DNA of 64,000 nt, from contig NZ_CP108095.1 in the NCBI RefSeq assembly GCF_036194065.1, forward strand, positions 2,728,001 to 2,792,000. Direction: 5' to 3'. Of this stretch, positions 1 through 8,315 are shown one piece after another. Each line of letters begins with the position of its first letter. Position 1 is the first letter of the stretch. The stretch comes from Streptomyces sp. NBC_00239 (lineage in GTDB: Bacteria; Actinomycetota; Actinomycetes; Streptomycetales; Streptomycetaceae). The notes below the pieces were generated by a model. That model saw only the letters and a list, made by a program, of their open reading frames with translations, was not told the DNA's origin and ran no database searches. A program made the position numbers and the translations under genes.

Positions 1-42
1 ACGGGGCGCACATTTTTCGCTCCGGAGCGCGCACAACCGGAC

Positions 43-981
43 TCATTCCGTGATCAGAACGGTGTTCTTCACTTCATCTCCGGCGGCGAATCGGGTCAGC
101 TGGCCGGCCAGCAGACGCTTGGCGCGGGGCATGAACGCCGAGGTGCTGCCGCCGACGTGAGGCGTGATCAGGACATTCGGAGCATGCCAGAGAGGATGGC
201 CGGCGGGCAGCGGTTCCGGGTCGGTGACGTCCAGCGCGGCGCGCAGCCTGCCCGACTCCAGTTCGACGAGCAGCGCCCCGGTGTCCACGACCGGGCCGCG
301 GGCGACGTTCACGAGCAGCGCCCCGTCCTTCATCCGGCCGAGGAAGCCGGCGTCGACGAGGCCGCGGGTCTGCTCGGTGAGGGGGGTGGACAGGATCACC
401 ACGTCGGCCGCGGGCAGCAGACCGGGCAGGTCGGCGAGTTCGTGGACGGGGCCGCGGGCGGCGGTGCGGGCCGTACGGGCGACCCGGGTGACCGACGCGC
501 ACTCGAAGGGCGCGAGGCGGTCCTCGATGGCCGCGCCGATGGATCCGTAGCCGACGATCAGCACGGACTTGTCGGCGAGCGCCGGGTAGAAGCCGTCCCG
601 CCACTCCTCGCGGTCCTGGCCGCGCACGAAGCCGGGCAGGCCGCGCAGGGAGGCGAGGACGAGCGCGAGGGTCAGCTCGGCGGTGCTGGCCTCGTGCACG
701 CCGCGGGCGTTGCACAGCCGCACGTCCGGGCCGAGGTCGCCGATTCCGGGCAGGACGTGGTCTATGCCGGCGGAGAGGGTCTGCACGACCTGCACCGAGG
801 TCATCCGCGGGAGCGGGCGCGTGGCGACGACCGGCCCCTTCATGTACGGGACCACGTAGAAGGAGCAGTCCGCCGGGTCGGCGGGGAACTCGGGGCCGCC
901 GTCCCAGAAGCGGTAGTGCAGGCCCTCGGGGAGCCCGTCGATCTCGTCGGCCGGAATCGGCAGCCACACGTCTTTCGTCAT
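43..981 (-). CDS. D-2-hydroxyacid dehydrogenase, NAD(P)-dependent
   Basis: A 312-residue cytosolic protein of the D-isomer-specific 2-hydroxyacid dehydrogenase family, which reduces 2-keto acids to D-2-hydroxy acids with NAD(P)H. The Rossmann fingerprint GYGSIG lies near residue 145. The three catalytic positions are present: Arg in NVARGPVVD, the acidic residue in DVTDPEPLP and His in ITPHVGG. The length is normal for the family. The substrate cannot be read from the sequence. It is transcribed away from the aldo/keto reductase at 1060, and the two share a 78-base promoter region. Confidence 0.9.
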   Translation of the reverse strand: MTKDVWLPIPADEIDGLPEGLHYRFWDGGPEFPADPADCSFYVVPYMKGPVVATRPLPRMTSVQVVQTLSAGIDHVLPGIGDLGPDVRLCNARGVHEASTAELTLALVLASLRGLPGFVRGQDREEWRDGFYPALADKSVLIVGYGSIGAAIEDRLAPFECASVTRVARTARTAARGPVHELADLPGLLPAADVVILSTPLTEQTRGLVDAGFLGRMKDGALLVNVARGPVVDTGALLVELESGRLRAALDVTDPEPLPAGHPLWHAPNVLITPHVGGSTSAFMPRAKRLLAGQLTRFAAGDEVKNTVLITE

Positions 982-1059
982 GCCTGGAGGCTATGCGAAG
1001 CCGCTGACGATCAAGACGTTGGCTAGTTTGGGGAGCGGGAGAGGGAGGGGAACGAGCAG

Positions 1060-2082
1060 GTGGAGCGCAGGACTATCGGCGCGGCGGCCCTGGCCGTGGG
1101 CGCCGTCGGGCTCGGCTGCATGCCGATGAGCTGGGCGTACACCGCTTCGCGGCGGAACGGGGAGGGGTCGGTCCGCGCGGTGCACGCGGCGCTGGACCTG
1201 GGGGCGAGTCTGCTGGACACGGCGGACGTGTACGGGCCGTTCACGAACGAGCTGCTGATCGGGCGGGTCCTGAAGGAGCGGCGGGCCGACGCCTTCGTGT
1301 CGACGAAGGTGGGCCTCCAGGTGGGCGACCAGCACGTGGTGACCAACGGGCGGCCCGGCTACGTGCGGCGGGCCTGCGACGCGTCGCTGCGGCGGCTGCA
1401 GACCGACGTCATCGACCTGTACCAGCTGCACCGGCCGGACCCGGACGTTCCGGTCGAGGAGACCTGGGGCGCGATGGCCGAGCTGGTGGCGGCGGGCAAG
1501 GTGCGGGCCCTGGGGTTCTGCGCGGTGGGGGCGCGGGCGGGGCGGGGCGCCGGCCGCAACGACACGGGCCTGTACGACGCGGGGCAGTACGAGGCGACGA
1601 TCGGGCAGCTGGAGACGGTGCAGCAGGTGTTCCCGGTGAGCACCGTGCAGGCCGAGCTGTCGGTGTGGTCGCACGCGGCGTTGGGGTCCTTGCTGCCGTG
1701 GTGCGTGGCGCGCGGGGTGGGGTTCCTCGCGGCGATGCCGCTGGGCAGCGGTTTCCTCTCGGGGACGCTGACGCCCGGGCAGGGCTTCGAGCCGGAGGAC
1801 GTACGGGCCCGGCATCCGCGGTTCACGGCGTACGCGATGGCGGCGAACCAGCCGCTGGTGGCGGGGCTGCGGCGGGTCGCGCTGCGGCACGGGCCGCAGG
1901 TCACGGCGGCGCAGGTGGCGCTGGCGTGGGTGCTCGCGCAGGGGCCGCACGTGGTGCCGGTGCCGGGGGCGAAGCAGGAGCGGTGGGCGGTGGAGAACGC
2001 GCGGGCGGCCGGGGTGCTGCTGACGTCCGCCGATCTGTCGGAGATCGCGGCGCTGCCGGCGGCGGTCGGATCCTGGGACTAG
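1060..2082 (+). CDS. Aldo/keto reductase
   Basis: A 340-residue NADPH-dependent oxidoreductase with a TIM-barrel fold. The AKR catalytic tetrad is visible: Asp and Tyr in LDTADVYG, Lys in FVSTKVG and His in YQLHRPDP. The C-terminal VPVPGAK segment belongs to the cofactor-binding part. It starts at GTG 1060, after a purine-rich stretch (gagaggg) at about 1041-1048. It is divergent from the hydroxyacid dehydrogenase gene. Both reduce carbonyl compounds, so shared regulation is possible but not shown. The physiological substrate is unknown. Confidence 0.9.
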   Translation: MERRTIGAAALAVGAVGLGCMPMSWAYTASRRNGEGSVRAVHAALDLGASLLDTADVYGPFTNELLIGRVLKERRADAFVSTKVGLQVGDQHVVTNGRPGYVRRACDASLRRLQTDVIDLYQLHRPDPDVPVEETWGAMAELVAAGKVRALGFCAVGARAGRGAGRNDTGLYDAGQYEATIGQLETVQQVFPVSTVQAELSVWSHAALGSLLPWCVARGVGFLAAMPLGSGFLSGTLTPGQGFEPEDVRARHPRFTAYAMAANQPLVAGLRRVALRHGPQVTAAQVALAWVLAQGPHVVPVPGAKQERWAVENARAAGVLLTSADLSEIAALPAAVGSWD

Positions 2083-2092
2083 GGCGGCCAAC

Positions 2093-2106
2093 CACTCGAT
2101 CGAGTG
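2093..2106. promoter_or_regulatory. Perfect 14-base palindrome upstream of the sugar dehydrogenase gene
   Basis: CACTCGATCGAGTG is a perfect palindrome eleven bases past the stop of the aldo/keto reductase and 93 bases before the next start. It could be an operator for a dimeric repressor of the downstream lipoprotein gene, or it may have no function. No T-tract follows, so it does not look like a terminator. Confidence 0.3.
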
Positions 2107-2198
2107 TACGAGGGCCGGAACTCCGGGGGGCTGCGGCGGGGTTGTGACATGTGTAGGCCGACGGAGGTGCGGGCGGGGCGGCAGGAAGGAGCGGGGCG

Positions 2199-3458
2199 AT
2201 GCGCGTACGGACGAGGGGTGTGCGGGCGAAGGGCGTGGCGACCGGGGGCACGGTGGCCGAGGGCGTGGGGGTGGCCGGCGTGCGGGTGCGGGGTGTGGTG
2301 ACGGCCGGGGTGCTGGCCGGGTGCGGAGCGCTGCTGGTGGCGGGGTGCTCGTCGGGCGACGGGACGCTGCCGGGGGCTCCGGAGTCCTCCCCGGGCAAGG
2401 CGTCGCCGGGCACGTCGTCGGCGGGGTCTCCCGCCGCGTCTCCCAGCGGGTCGAAGCCGTCGGCGAAGGGCTCGGCCACGGTCACGGGGGTGGTCGCCAA
2501 GGGGCTGAAGACCCCGTGGGGCGTGGCGCAGCTGCCGGGCGGGGACCTGCTGGTCGCCTCGCGCGACGAGGGGACGATCAGCCGGGTCGACGCGGGCAGC
2601 GGAGCGGTGACGGAGATCGGCGAGGTGCCGGGGGTGTCCCCGGGCGGCGAGGGCGGTCTGCTGGGTCTGGCCCTGTCCCCCGCCTTCGCCTCGGACAAGC
2701 TGGTGTACGCCTACTTCACGACCGAGTCCGACAACCGCATCGCGCGGATGCGGTACGACGAGCGCAGACCCGCGGGCCAGCAGCTGGGAGCGCCGGACAC
2801 CGTGCTCCGGGGCATCCCGAAGGGCCTGATCCACAACGGCGGCCGGATCGCCTTCGGCCCGGACCGGATGCTGTACGCCGGCACGGGCGAGACGGGCGAC
2901 TCGGCGCTCGCCCAGGACAAGAAGTCGCTCGGCGGGAAGATCCTGCGGATGACCCCGGACGGGCAGCCGGTGCACGGCAATCCGGACGCGGACTCGGTCG
3001 TGTACTCGCTCGGGCACCGCAATGTGCAGGGCCTGGCCTGGGACGCGGACAAGCGGCTGTGGGCGGCGGAGTTCGGGCAGAACACGTGGGACGAGCTGAA
3101 CCGGATCGAGCCGGGGGCGAACTACGGCTGGCCGGCGGCCGAGGGGAAGGCGGGCAAGCCCGGCTTCAAGGACCCGGTGGCCCAGTGGCGGACCGACCAG
3201 GCCTCGCCGAGCGGGATCGCGATCGCGCAGGGCTCGGTGTGGATGGCCGGGCTGCGCGGCGAGCGGCTGTGGCGGATACCGCTGGACGGCACCCGGGCGG
3301 CGGCCGCGCCGGAGGCGTTCCTCACGGAGAAGTACGGCCGGCTGCGGACGGTGCTGGCCGTGGGCGGGGACCGGCTGCTGCTGGTCACCAGCGAGACGGA
3401 CGGCAGGGGGTCGCCGGGCGCGGACGACGACCGGATCCTGTCGCTGACGGTCCGGTGA
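2199..3458 (+). CDS. PQQ-type sugar dehydrogenase lipoprotein (GSDH family)
   Basis: A 419-residue exported protein of the glucose/sorbosone dehydrogenase (GSDH) beta-propeller family. Members oxidise sugars outside the membrane, usually with pyrroloquinoline quinone. The N-terminus is long and basic and leads to a lipobox, LLVAGC, with Cys50 as the predicted lipidated residue. The propeller follows a Ser/Pro-rich linker, from KTPWGVAQLPGG (about residue 100) to the end. Family signatures include GGEGGLLGLALSP, HNGGRIAFGPDRMLYAGTGE and GHRNVQGLAWD. A strong purine-rich site (ggaaggag) precedes ATG 2199. The electron acceptor and substrate are not evident. Confidence 0.87.
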   Translation: MRVRTRGVRAKGVATGGTVAEGVGVAGVRVRGVVTAGVLAGCGALLVAGCSSGDGTLPGAPESSPGKASPGTSSAGSPAASPSGSKPSAKGSATVTGVVAKGLKTPWGVAQLPGGDLLVASRDEGTISRVDAGSGAVTEIGEVPGVSPGGEGGLLGLALSPAFASDKLVYAYFTTESDNRIARMRYDERRPAGQQLGAPDTVLRGIPKGLIHNGGRIAFGPDRMLYAGTGETGDSALAQDKKSLGGKILRMTPDGQPVHGNPDADSVVYSLGHRNVQGLAWDADKRLWAAEFGQNTWDELNRIEPGANYGWPAAEGKAGKPGFKDPVAQWRTDQASPSGIAIAQGSVWMAGLRGERLWRIPLDGTRAAAAPEAFLTEKYGRLRTVLAVGGDRLLLVTSETDGRGSPGADDDRILSLTVR

Positions 3459-3539
3459 CCGGCGGGCGGCCGGTCCGGCCGGCACTCCGGACGGCGGCCG
3501 GCGCCCCCGGGCGCGGACTGCCGGCCCGGGCCGGGGGGC

Positions 3540-6500
3540 TCATACCGGGTGCGGGGACTCCTCCGCGGGGCTGAAGAGCCTGAGCCGGTGGGCGAGCGCG
3601 GCGGCCTCGCCGCGGCCCGCGACCCCCAGTTTGGCGAGGATGTTCGAGACGTGGACGCTGGCCGTCTTCGGCGAGATGAACAGTTCCTCGGCTATCTGGC
3701 GGTTGCTGCGGCCGACGGCGACGAGGCTGAGGACGTCGCGCTCGCGGCTGGTCAGGCCCAGGGCCTCGACCGGGTCCTCGACGGGGTCGGGGCCGGCCGG
3801 CCCGCTCCCGGCGGGGGCGGACAGCGGCAGCCGGGCGCGCTGGGCCAGCAGCGCCAGGTCCTCGCGCAGCCGGCGGCAGCCCAGGCGTTCGGCCGTCTCC
3901 AGGGCGTCCCGCAGCAGGCAGCCGGCCCGGTCGCGGTCGGCGCCGGCGGCCAGCAGGGCCTCGGCGAGCCGGTGGCGCACCCGGGCCAGCAGGTAGGGGC
4001 GGTGCAGGGGGCGCACGGCCGCCTCGGCCGCCTGCCAGTCGGCGAGGGTGTCCTCTGCCTCGGCGCGCCGCAGCTCGGCCCGTACGTAGAGGGCGTGCGC
4101 CTCCCACACCGGTACGGGCGTGGGGAGCCCGCGGGCGGCGGTGCGGATCACGTCGAGGACCGCCTCGCGGCCGGGATCCGCGGCCGGCAGGCCGCGGGCG
4201 TCCGCCTCCGCGGTGGCGGCGGCGAGCAGCAGCGGCCAGGCGTAGCGGTGCTGGCCGAGCGGGAAGCCGAACTCGACGGCGCGCAGCAGTTCGGCGCGGG
4301 CGTCGAGGATCCGGCCCTCGCCCGCGGCGATGCCGACGGCCAGGCGGAACAGCGGGATGCGGTGCTGCGGGGAGGACTCCTGGGGGCCGAAGTGGGCGGT
4401 GGCGGCCTCCAGCTGGGCCGCGGCCTCGGTCAGTTCGCCGCGGGCGAGGGCGAGGTAGGCGAGGCGGGCGGCGCCGGAGCCGCGGGGCTTGGCGCTCTGG
4501 GCGGCGCGCAGGGCGCGCCGGGCGCTGTCGGCGGCTTCCTCCCAACGGCCAAGGCTGTAGAGGGACTCGGCCATGTTGCCGCAGACCCAGGCCTCGGAGT
4601 CGTACAGGCGGTAGGCGCGGACCCGTTCCACGCCCTGGGCGGCCAGTTCCACGGCTTCGTGGGACCGGCCGGCGTTCTCCAGAACGGAGGTGATGTTGAT
4701 ATGGGCACGACCCACGAGCAGGGCGAGACCGAGTTCGCCGGCGCGTTCCTTGACCGCCTGCATCTCGGCGAGGCCGCGGTCGACGTCGGTGTCGGCGAGC
4801 AGGCTGCCGACGGTCAGGCGGGCGTTGAGCTCGATGTCCTCGGCGCCGATCATCCGGGCGTACTCCACCGCGCGTTCCGCGGTGGCGAGGTTGTCGGGGC
4901 CGGGCCGGTTGAGCATGCCCCAGCCGGCCACCAGGACGAGCACCTCGGCGTGCACCTGGGACGGGGGCTGGCCGCGCACCAGGTCCTGGGCGGTGGCGAG
5001 TTCCTGCCAACCGTCGCCGCGGGACAGGCCCGACACCAGGCGGGAGCGCTCGGTCCAGAACCAGGCCGCGCGGAGCGGGTCCTTCTCGTCCTCCAGCATG
5101 CGCAGGGCCGTCTTCGTCAGCTTCAGCGCGCGTTCGCGCTCGCCTCCGAAGCGGGCCGCGACGGTGGCCTCGGCGAGCAGGTCGAGGCGGCGCAGCGGGG
5201 TGGTCTCCGGGTCGCAGCCGCAGGGCGGGTACACCGCCGCGTCGTCGGCGGGGCGCAGCGCCTCGCGGACCTCGTCCGGGGCGTCGTCCCACAGGTCGAG
5301 CGCGCGTTCCAGCAGGCGCAGCTGTTCCGAGTAGGCGTGCCGGCGGCGGGCGGCGACGGATGCCTGGAGTGCGGCGGGCAGGGCCTTGGCGGGCTCGTGG
5401 GCGTAGTACCAGTAGCTGGCGAGGCGGATGATCCGCTCTTCGGCGCGCACCAGCGAGTCGTCGGCTTCGAGGGCCTCGGCGAAGCGGCGGTTGACGCGGG
5501 AGCGCTCGCCGGGCAGCAGGTCGTCGCTGACCGCCTCGCGGACGAGGGAGTGCCGGAAGCGGTAGCCGTCGCCCTCGGGGGTGGCGAGGAGGATGTTGGC
5601 GCCGACGGCGGCGCGCAGGGCCTCGATCAGGTCGTCCTCGCCGAGCCGGGAGACGGCGAGCAGCAGCGGATATTCGACGGTGGAGCCGCCCTCGGCGACC
5701 AGGCGGACCACCCGCTGGGTGGCTTCGGGGAGTACCTCGACCCGGACCAGGAGCAGGTCGCGCAGCGATTCGGTGAGCCCGGTGCGGCAGCCGCTCTCGA
5801 TGGAGGCGATGAGTTCCTCGACGAAGAAGGCGTTGCCGTCGGAGCGGTTGAAGACGGTGTCGACGAGGGACTCGTCGGGGGGCGAGGAGAGGATGCCGGT
5901 GAGCTGGCGGCGGACTTCGGCGCGGGTGAAGCGGGAGAGTTCGACGCGCTGGACGGTGCGCAGCCGGTCGAGTTCGGCGAGCAGGGGGCGCAGCGGGTGG
6001 CGGCGGTGGACGTCGTCGGCGCGGTAGGTGGCGACGAGGACCAGGCGGCCGCTGGCCAGGGTGCGGAACAGGTAGGACAGCAGGTGGCGGGTGGAGGTGT
6101 CCGCCCAGTGCAGGTCCTCCAGCACGATGACGACGGTGCGCTCGGCGGCGAGCTTCTCCAGCAGCCGGGCGGTCAGTTCGAAGAGCCGTGCGGTGCTTTC
6201 CTCGTCGTGGGGGCCGCGGGGTGTCTCGCCGAGTTCGGGCAGGATCCGGGCGAGTTCGTCCTCCTGGCCCGCGGCGGCGGCGGCGAGCTCGTCCGGGAGC
6301 ACCCGGCGCAGGGCGCGCAGGGCCGTGGAGAAGGGGGCGAAGGGCAGTCCTTCCGCCCCGATCTCCACACAGCCTCCGACGGCCACGACGGCTTCGCGCC
6401 GGGTGGCCTCACAGAGGAACTCTTCGGTGAGGCGGGTTTTGCCCACTCCGGCCTCGCCGCCGATGAGCAGGGCCTGCGGCTCCTGGCGGGCGGCTCGGGC

Positions 6501-6632
6501 GAGGGCGTCGGTGAGCACGGCGAGTTCGTCGGCGCGGCCGACGAACACCGGGCTGGCGGACCTGGTTTCCACGCCGCCGAGCATCGCACAGAGATCCGGT
6601 GCGACGGCACTCGATATGGCTGCGGGTGTCAT
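3540..6632 (-). CDS. LAL-family LuxR transcriptional regulator with AAA ATPase domain
   Basis: A 1030-residue large ATP-binding LuxR regulator. The Walker A motif GEAGVGKT is at residues 59-66 and the Walker B strand VVIVLED at about 167-173. A long helical, TPR-like middle follows. The LuxR/NarL helix-turn-helix starts near residue 960 (LTSRERDVLSLVAVG, then IAEELFISPKTASVHVSNIL). Such proteins are ATP-dependent activators of sugar-uptake or secondary-metabolite genes; the target here is unknown. I chose ATG 6632 over longer upstream extensions because a separate 56-codon gene ends 32 bases before it. It converges on the sugar dehydrogenase gene. Confidence 0.93.
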   Translation of the reverse strand: MTPAAISSAVAPDLCAMLGGVETRSASPVFVGRADELAVLTDALARAARQEPQALLIGGEAGVGKTRLTEEFLCEATRREAVVAVGGCVEIGAEGLPFAPFSTALRALRRVLPDELAAAAAGQEDELARILPELGETPRGPHDEESTARLFELTARLLEKLAAERTVVIVLEDLHWADTSTRHLLSYLFRTLASGRLVLVATYRADDVHRRHPLRPLLAELDRLRTVQRVELSRFTRAEVRRQLTGILSSPPDESLVDTVFNRSDGNAFFVEELIASIESGCRTGLTESLRDLLLVRVEVLPEATQRVVRLVAEGGSTVEYPLLLAVSRLGEDDLIEALRAAVGANILLATPEGDGYRFRHSLVREAVSDDLLPGERSRVNRRFAEALEADDSLVRAEERIIRLASYWYYAHEPAKALPAALQASVAARRRHAYSEQLRLLERALDLWDDAPDEVREALRPADDAAVYPPCGCDPETTPLRRLDLLAEATVAARFGGERERALKLTKTALRMLEDEKDPLRAAWFWTERSRLVSGLSRGDGWQELATAQDLVRGQPPSQVHAEVLVLVAGWGMLNRPGPDNLATAERAVEYARMIGAEDIELNARLTVGSLLADTDVDRGLAEMQAVKERAGELGLALLVGRAHINITSVLENAGRSHEAVELAAQGVERVRAYRLYDSEAWVCGNMAESLYSLGRWEEAADSARRALRAAQSAKPRGSGAARLAYLALARGELTEAAAQLEAATAHFGPQESSPQHRIPLFRLAVGIAAGEGRILDARAELLRAVEFGFPLGQHRYAWPLLLAAATAEADARGLPAADPGREAVLDVIRTAARGLPTPVPVWEAHALYVRAELRRAEAEDTLADWQAAEAAVRPLHRPYLLARVRHRLAEALLAAGADRDRAGCLLRDALETAERLGCRRLREDLALLAQRARLPLSAPAGSGPAGPDPVEDPVEALGLTSRERDVLSLVAVGRSNRQIAEELFISPKTASVHVSNILAKLGVAGRGEAAALAHRLRLFSPAEESPHPV

Positions 6633-6664
6633 GACGGGTTGGCGCTCGCCTACGGGCGGGCGCG

Positions 6665-6835
6665 CTACGCGGCCTTGGTGAACCGGTGGCGGTTCGCCTT
6701 CACCTTCCCTCCGCGTTCGTCCTCGCCGGCTACCGAGCCGGCCGTGGCCCGGCGGAACCGCGCGACCTGGCGGAAGGCCTCGGCCTCGCGGATCAGGTCG
6801 GCGCGGCGCATCGTGGCGATCTCGTACTCGAACAT
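6665..6835 (-). CDS. Small conserved-looking protein, 56 residues, function unknown
   Basis: A short gene starting MFEYEIATMRRADLIREAEA and ending FTKAA before a TAG stop. A clear ribosome binding site (ggggagagc) lies just upstream of ATG 6835. The product is basic and rich in Arg and Ala, with an amphipathic helical first half. It has no signal peptide or membrane segment. The stop lies 32 bases before the LuxR-type regulator, so the two are probably co-transcribed. Similar short MFEYE-type proteins are common in Streptomyces as far as I recall, but no function is known to me. Confidence 0.7.
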   Translation of the reverse strand: MFEYEIATMRRADLIREAEAFRQVARFRRATAGSVAGEDERGGKVKANRHRFTKAA

Positions 6836-7024
6836 CTTGCTCTCCCCTGGCTGGTGTTCCGGGCACCTCGTTCGGTGTGATCCAAGAATCGCCCGCCAGG
6901 GGGTGGCGGGGCATCGGGCGTGTGCCGCATCTGTGCGGGCCAGGGGTCCTTAGGCGGGGCCCCGGGCCGCCCGGCAGGCCTAAGGCGGGTGCCGGGCGGT
7001 GCCTAGGCCCTGCCTGGGCGGTGC

Positions 7025-7549
7025 CTACGGGGCGGTCGGGAGGGGCGCCAGGATGTCCGTGTACATGAGGACGGAGAGGAGGACGCCGAAGGCGCCGAGG
7101 ACGACGGCGGCCCAGGAGGCGGCGCGGACCCACAGGGGCAGGGTGCGGCCGGGGGTCCCGAAGGCGGGGCGGGCCAGCACGAACAGGCCTGTGAGGAGGG
7201 CGAGGACCGCGAAGCCGCCGTTGACGAGGGCGGTGGCGTGCCAGGCGTCGCCGTACAGCGCCGAGATCTTCTCGGCGGACGAGTTCGCGGTGGCCGACTC
7301 GATCTGTCCGATCAGGGTCTGGCGCTCGGCGAAGACGCGGGACACCCAGCTGCCGCTGAGGGCGATCACGCCCAGGCCGGCCGCGGTGACGGAGGCGGCC
7401 GCGGCGGCCACGCCGGACGGCGGGCGGCTGTCGAGCTCGTCCGGCGTGTGCTCGTCGGTGTCGTCGTCGTCCGCGTCGAGGGTGACGAGGAGGTCCTCGG
7501 CGGGGGCCGTTTCGTCCGCGGTCACGTCGTCGGTCTTGGTGGTGTCCAT
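7025..7549 (-). CDS. Membrane protein of unknown function, three predicted TM segments
   Basis: A 174-residue protein with an acidic, Asp/Thr-rich cytosolic N-terminus of about 50 residues. Three hydrophobic helices follow: near residues 52-72 (AAAAASVTAAGLGVIAL), 105-130 (GGFAVLALLTGLFVLA) and 143-168 (AAVVLGAFGVLLSVLMY). ATG 7549 was chosen; an in-frame GTG at 7558 is possible. Three tandem 11-base repeats lie just upstream of the start. No known domain was recognised. Confidence 0.75.
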   Translation of the reverse strand: MDTTKTDDVTADETAPAEDLLVTLDADDDDTDEHTPDELDSRPPSGVAAAAASVTAAGLGVIALSGSWVSRVFAERQTLIGQIESATANSSAEKISALYGDAWHATALVNGGFAVLALLTGLFVLARPAFGTPGRTLPLWVRAASWAAVVLGAFGVLLSVLMYTDILAPLPTAP

Positions 7550-7571
7550 GCGGGGCACCGTAGGCGGGGTT

Positions 7572-7604
7572 TCTGAGAGCCGTCTGAGAGCCGTCTGGGA
7601 GCCG
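7572..7604 (-). repeat. Three tandem 11-base direct repeats, probable regulator binding site
   Basis: Read on the minus strand, the units are CGGCTCCCAGA, CGGCTCTCAGA and CGGCTCTCAGA with no gap. The spacing of 11 bases is close to one helical turn, so repeated contacts would fall on one face of the DNA. This is the usual layout for tandem binding by OmpR-family response regulators. The array is 23-55 bases upstream of the membrane-protein start at 7549. Confidence 0.55.
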
Positions 7605-7738
7605 CCCCGGTGCCGTCCGCACGGCCGGCCGACGGGCCCCGCCCGCTGGGCGGAGCGGGCCGGCGGCCGGTCCGTGGGCCGGCTGCGGGTGGCGGCGGAG
7701 GGCTCCCGACCCGGTGTCCGCGGAGGGAGGGGTGCCGG

Positions 7739-8287
7739 TCAGGCCTGTGCGGGCCACTCGTGGGCGAGGACCGACCAGATTTCGACGCTCTGGCGGATCC
7801 CGCGGTGCATCTGGGTCTCCCGCAGGACGCCGTCCCGCGTCATGCCGAGCCGCTCGGCGGCGGCGATGCTCTTCTCGTTGGCGGTGGAGACGAGCCACTC
7901 CACCCGGTGCATGCCGCGCTCGTGGATCGCCCAGTCGATGAGGATCCGGCAGGCCTTGGTGACGAGGCCGCGGCCGGCGGCGGAGGGCTCCAGCCAGCAG
8001 CCGACCTCGCAGGTGCCCGTGTTGGCGTCGAAGGTCCGGAAGAGGACCCCGCCGACCATGCGGCCGTCGACGCGGATGCCGTAGAGCCGGCCGGTGTCGT
8101 CCGCGGCCCGGTGCGCGAAGTCGGTGAGCAGCTTCCGGGCGGAGTCCAGGTCGGTCGCCCGGTCGGGGAGGCCGATGTGCACGCCGATGAAGTCGCGGCC
8201 CCGGTCCATGTGCGCGAGGAACTCCTCGGCGTGGTGGGGCTCCAGGGGGAACAGCCGGGCATCGTCGGCGAGGGCTATCGAGAACAT
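7739..8287 (-). CDS. GNAT acetyltransferase, RimJ/RimL type
   Basis: A 182-residue N-acetyltransferase. The acetyl-CoA loop is in EPSAAGRGLVTKACRIL, followed by the RimJ/RimL-type segment RVEWLVSTANEKSIAAAERLGM. ATG 8287 follows an AAGGA-type ribosome site. The family acetylates protein N-termini or small amines, and the substrate here is unknown. It lies 28 bases after the MmpL exporter gene on the same strand and is probably co-transcribed with it. Confidence 0.87.
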   Translation of the reverse strand: MFSIALADDARLFPLEPHHAEEFLAHMDRGRDFIGVHIGLPDRATDLDSARKLLTDFAHRAADDTGRLYGIRVDGRMVGGVLFRTFDANTGTCEVGCWLEPSAAGRGLVTKACRILIDWAIHERGMHRVEWLVSTANEKSIAAAERLGMTRDGVLRETQMHRGIRQSVEIWSVLAHEWPAQA

Positions 8288-8315
8288 GCGCGGGGTCCTT
8301 AGCGGTGGTGTCCGG

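Noticed and set aside
3549..6953. 1134-codon plus-strand open frame opposite the LAL regulator
   Set aside because: Gly/Ala/Val-rich antisense shadow with no motif; the minus strand encodes a complete ATPase/HTH protein.
6633..7898. Upstream extension of the LuxR-type regulator to 1452 codons
   Set aside because: The extension has no domain, runs through a separate 56-codon gene and a membrane-protein gene, and the family starts shortly before the ATPase domain.
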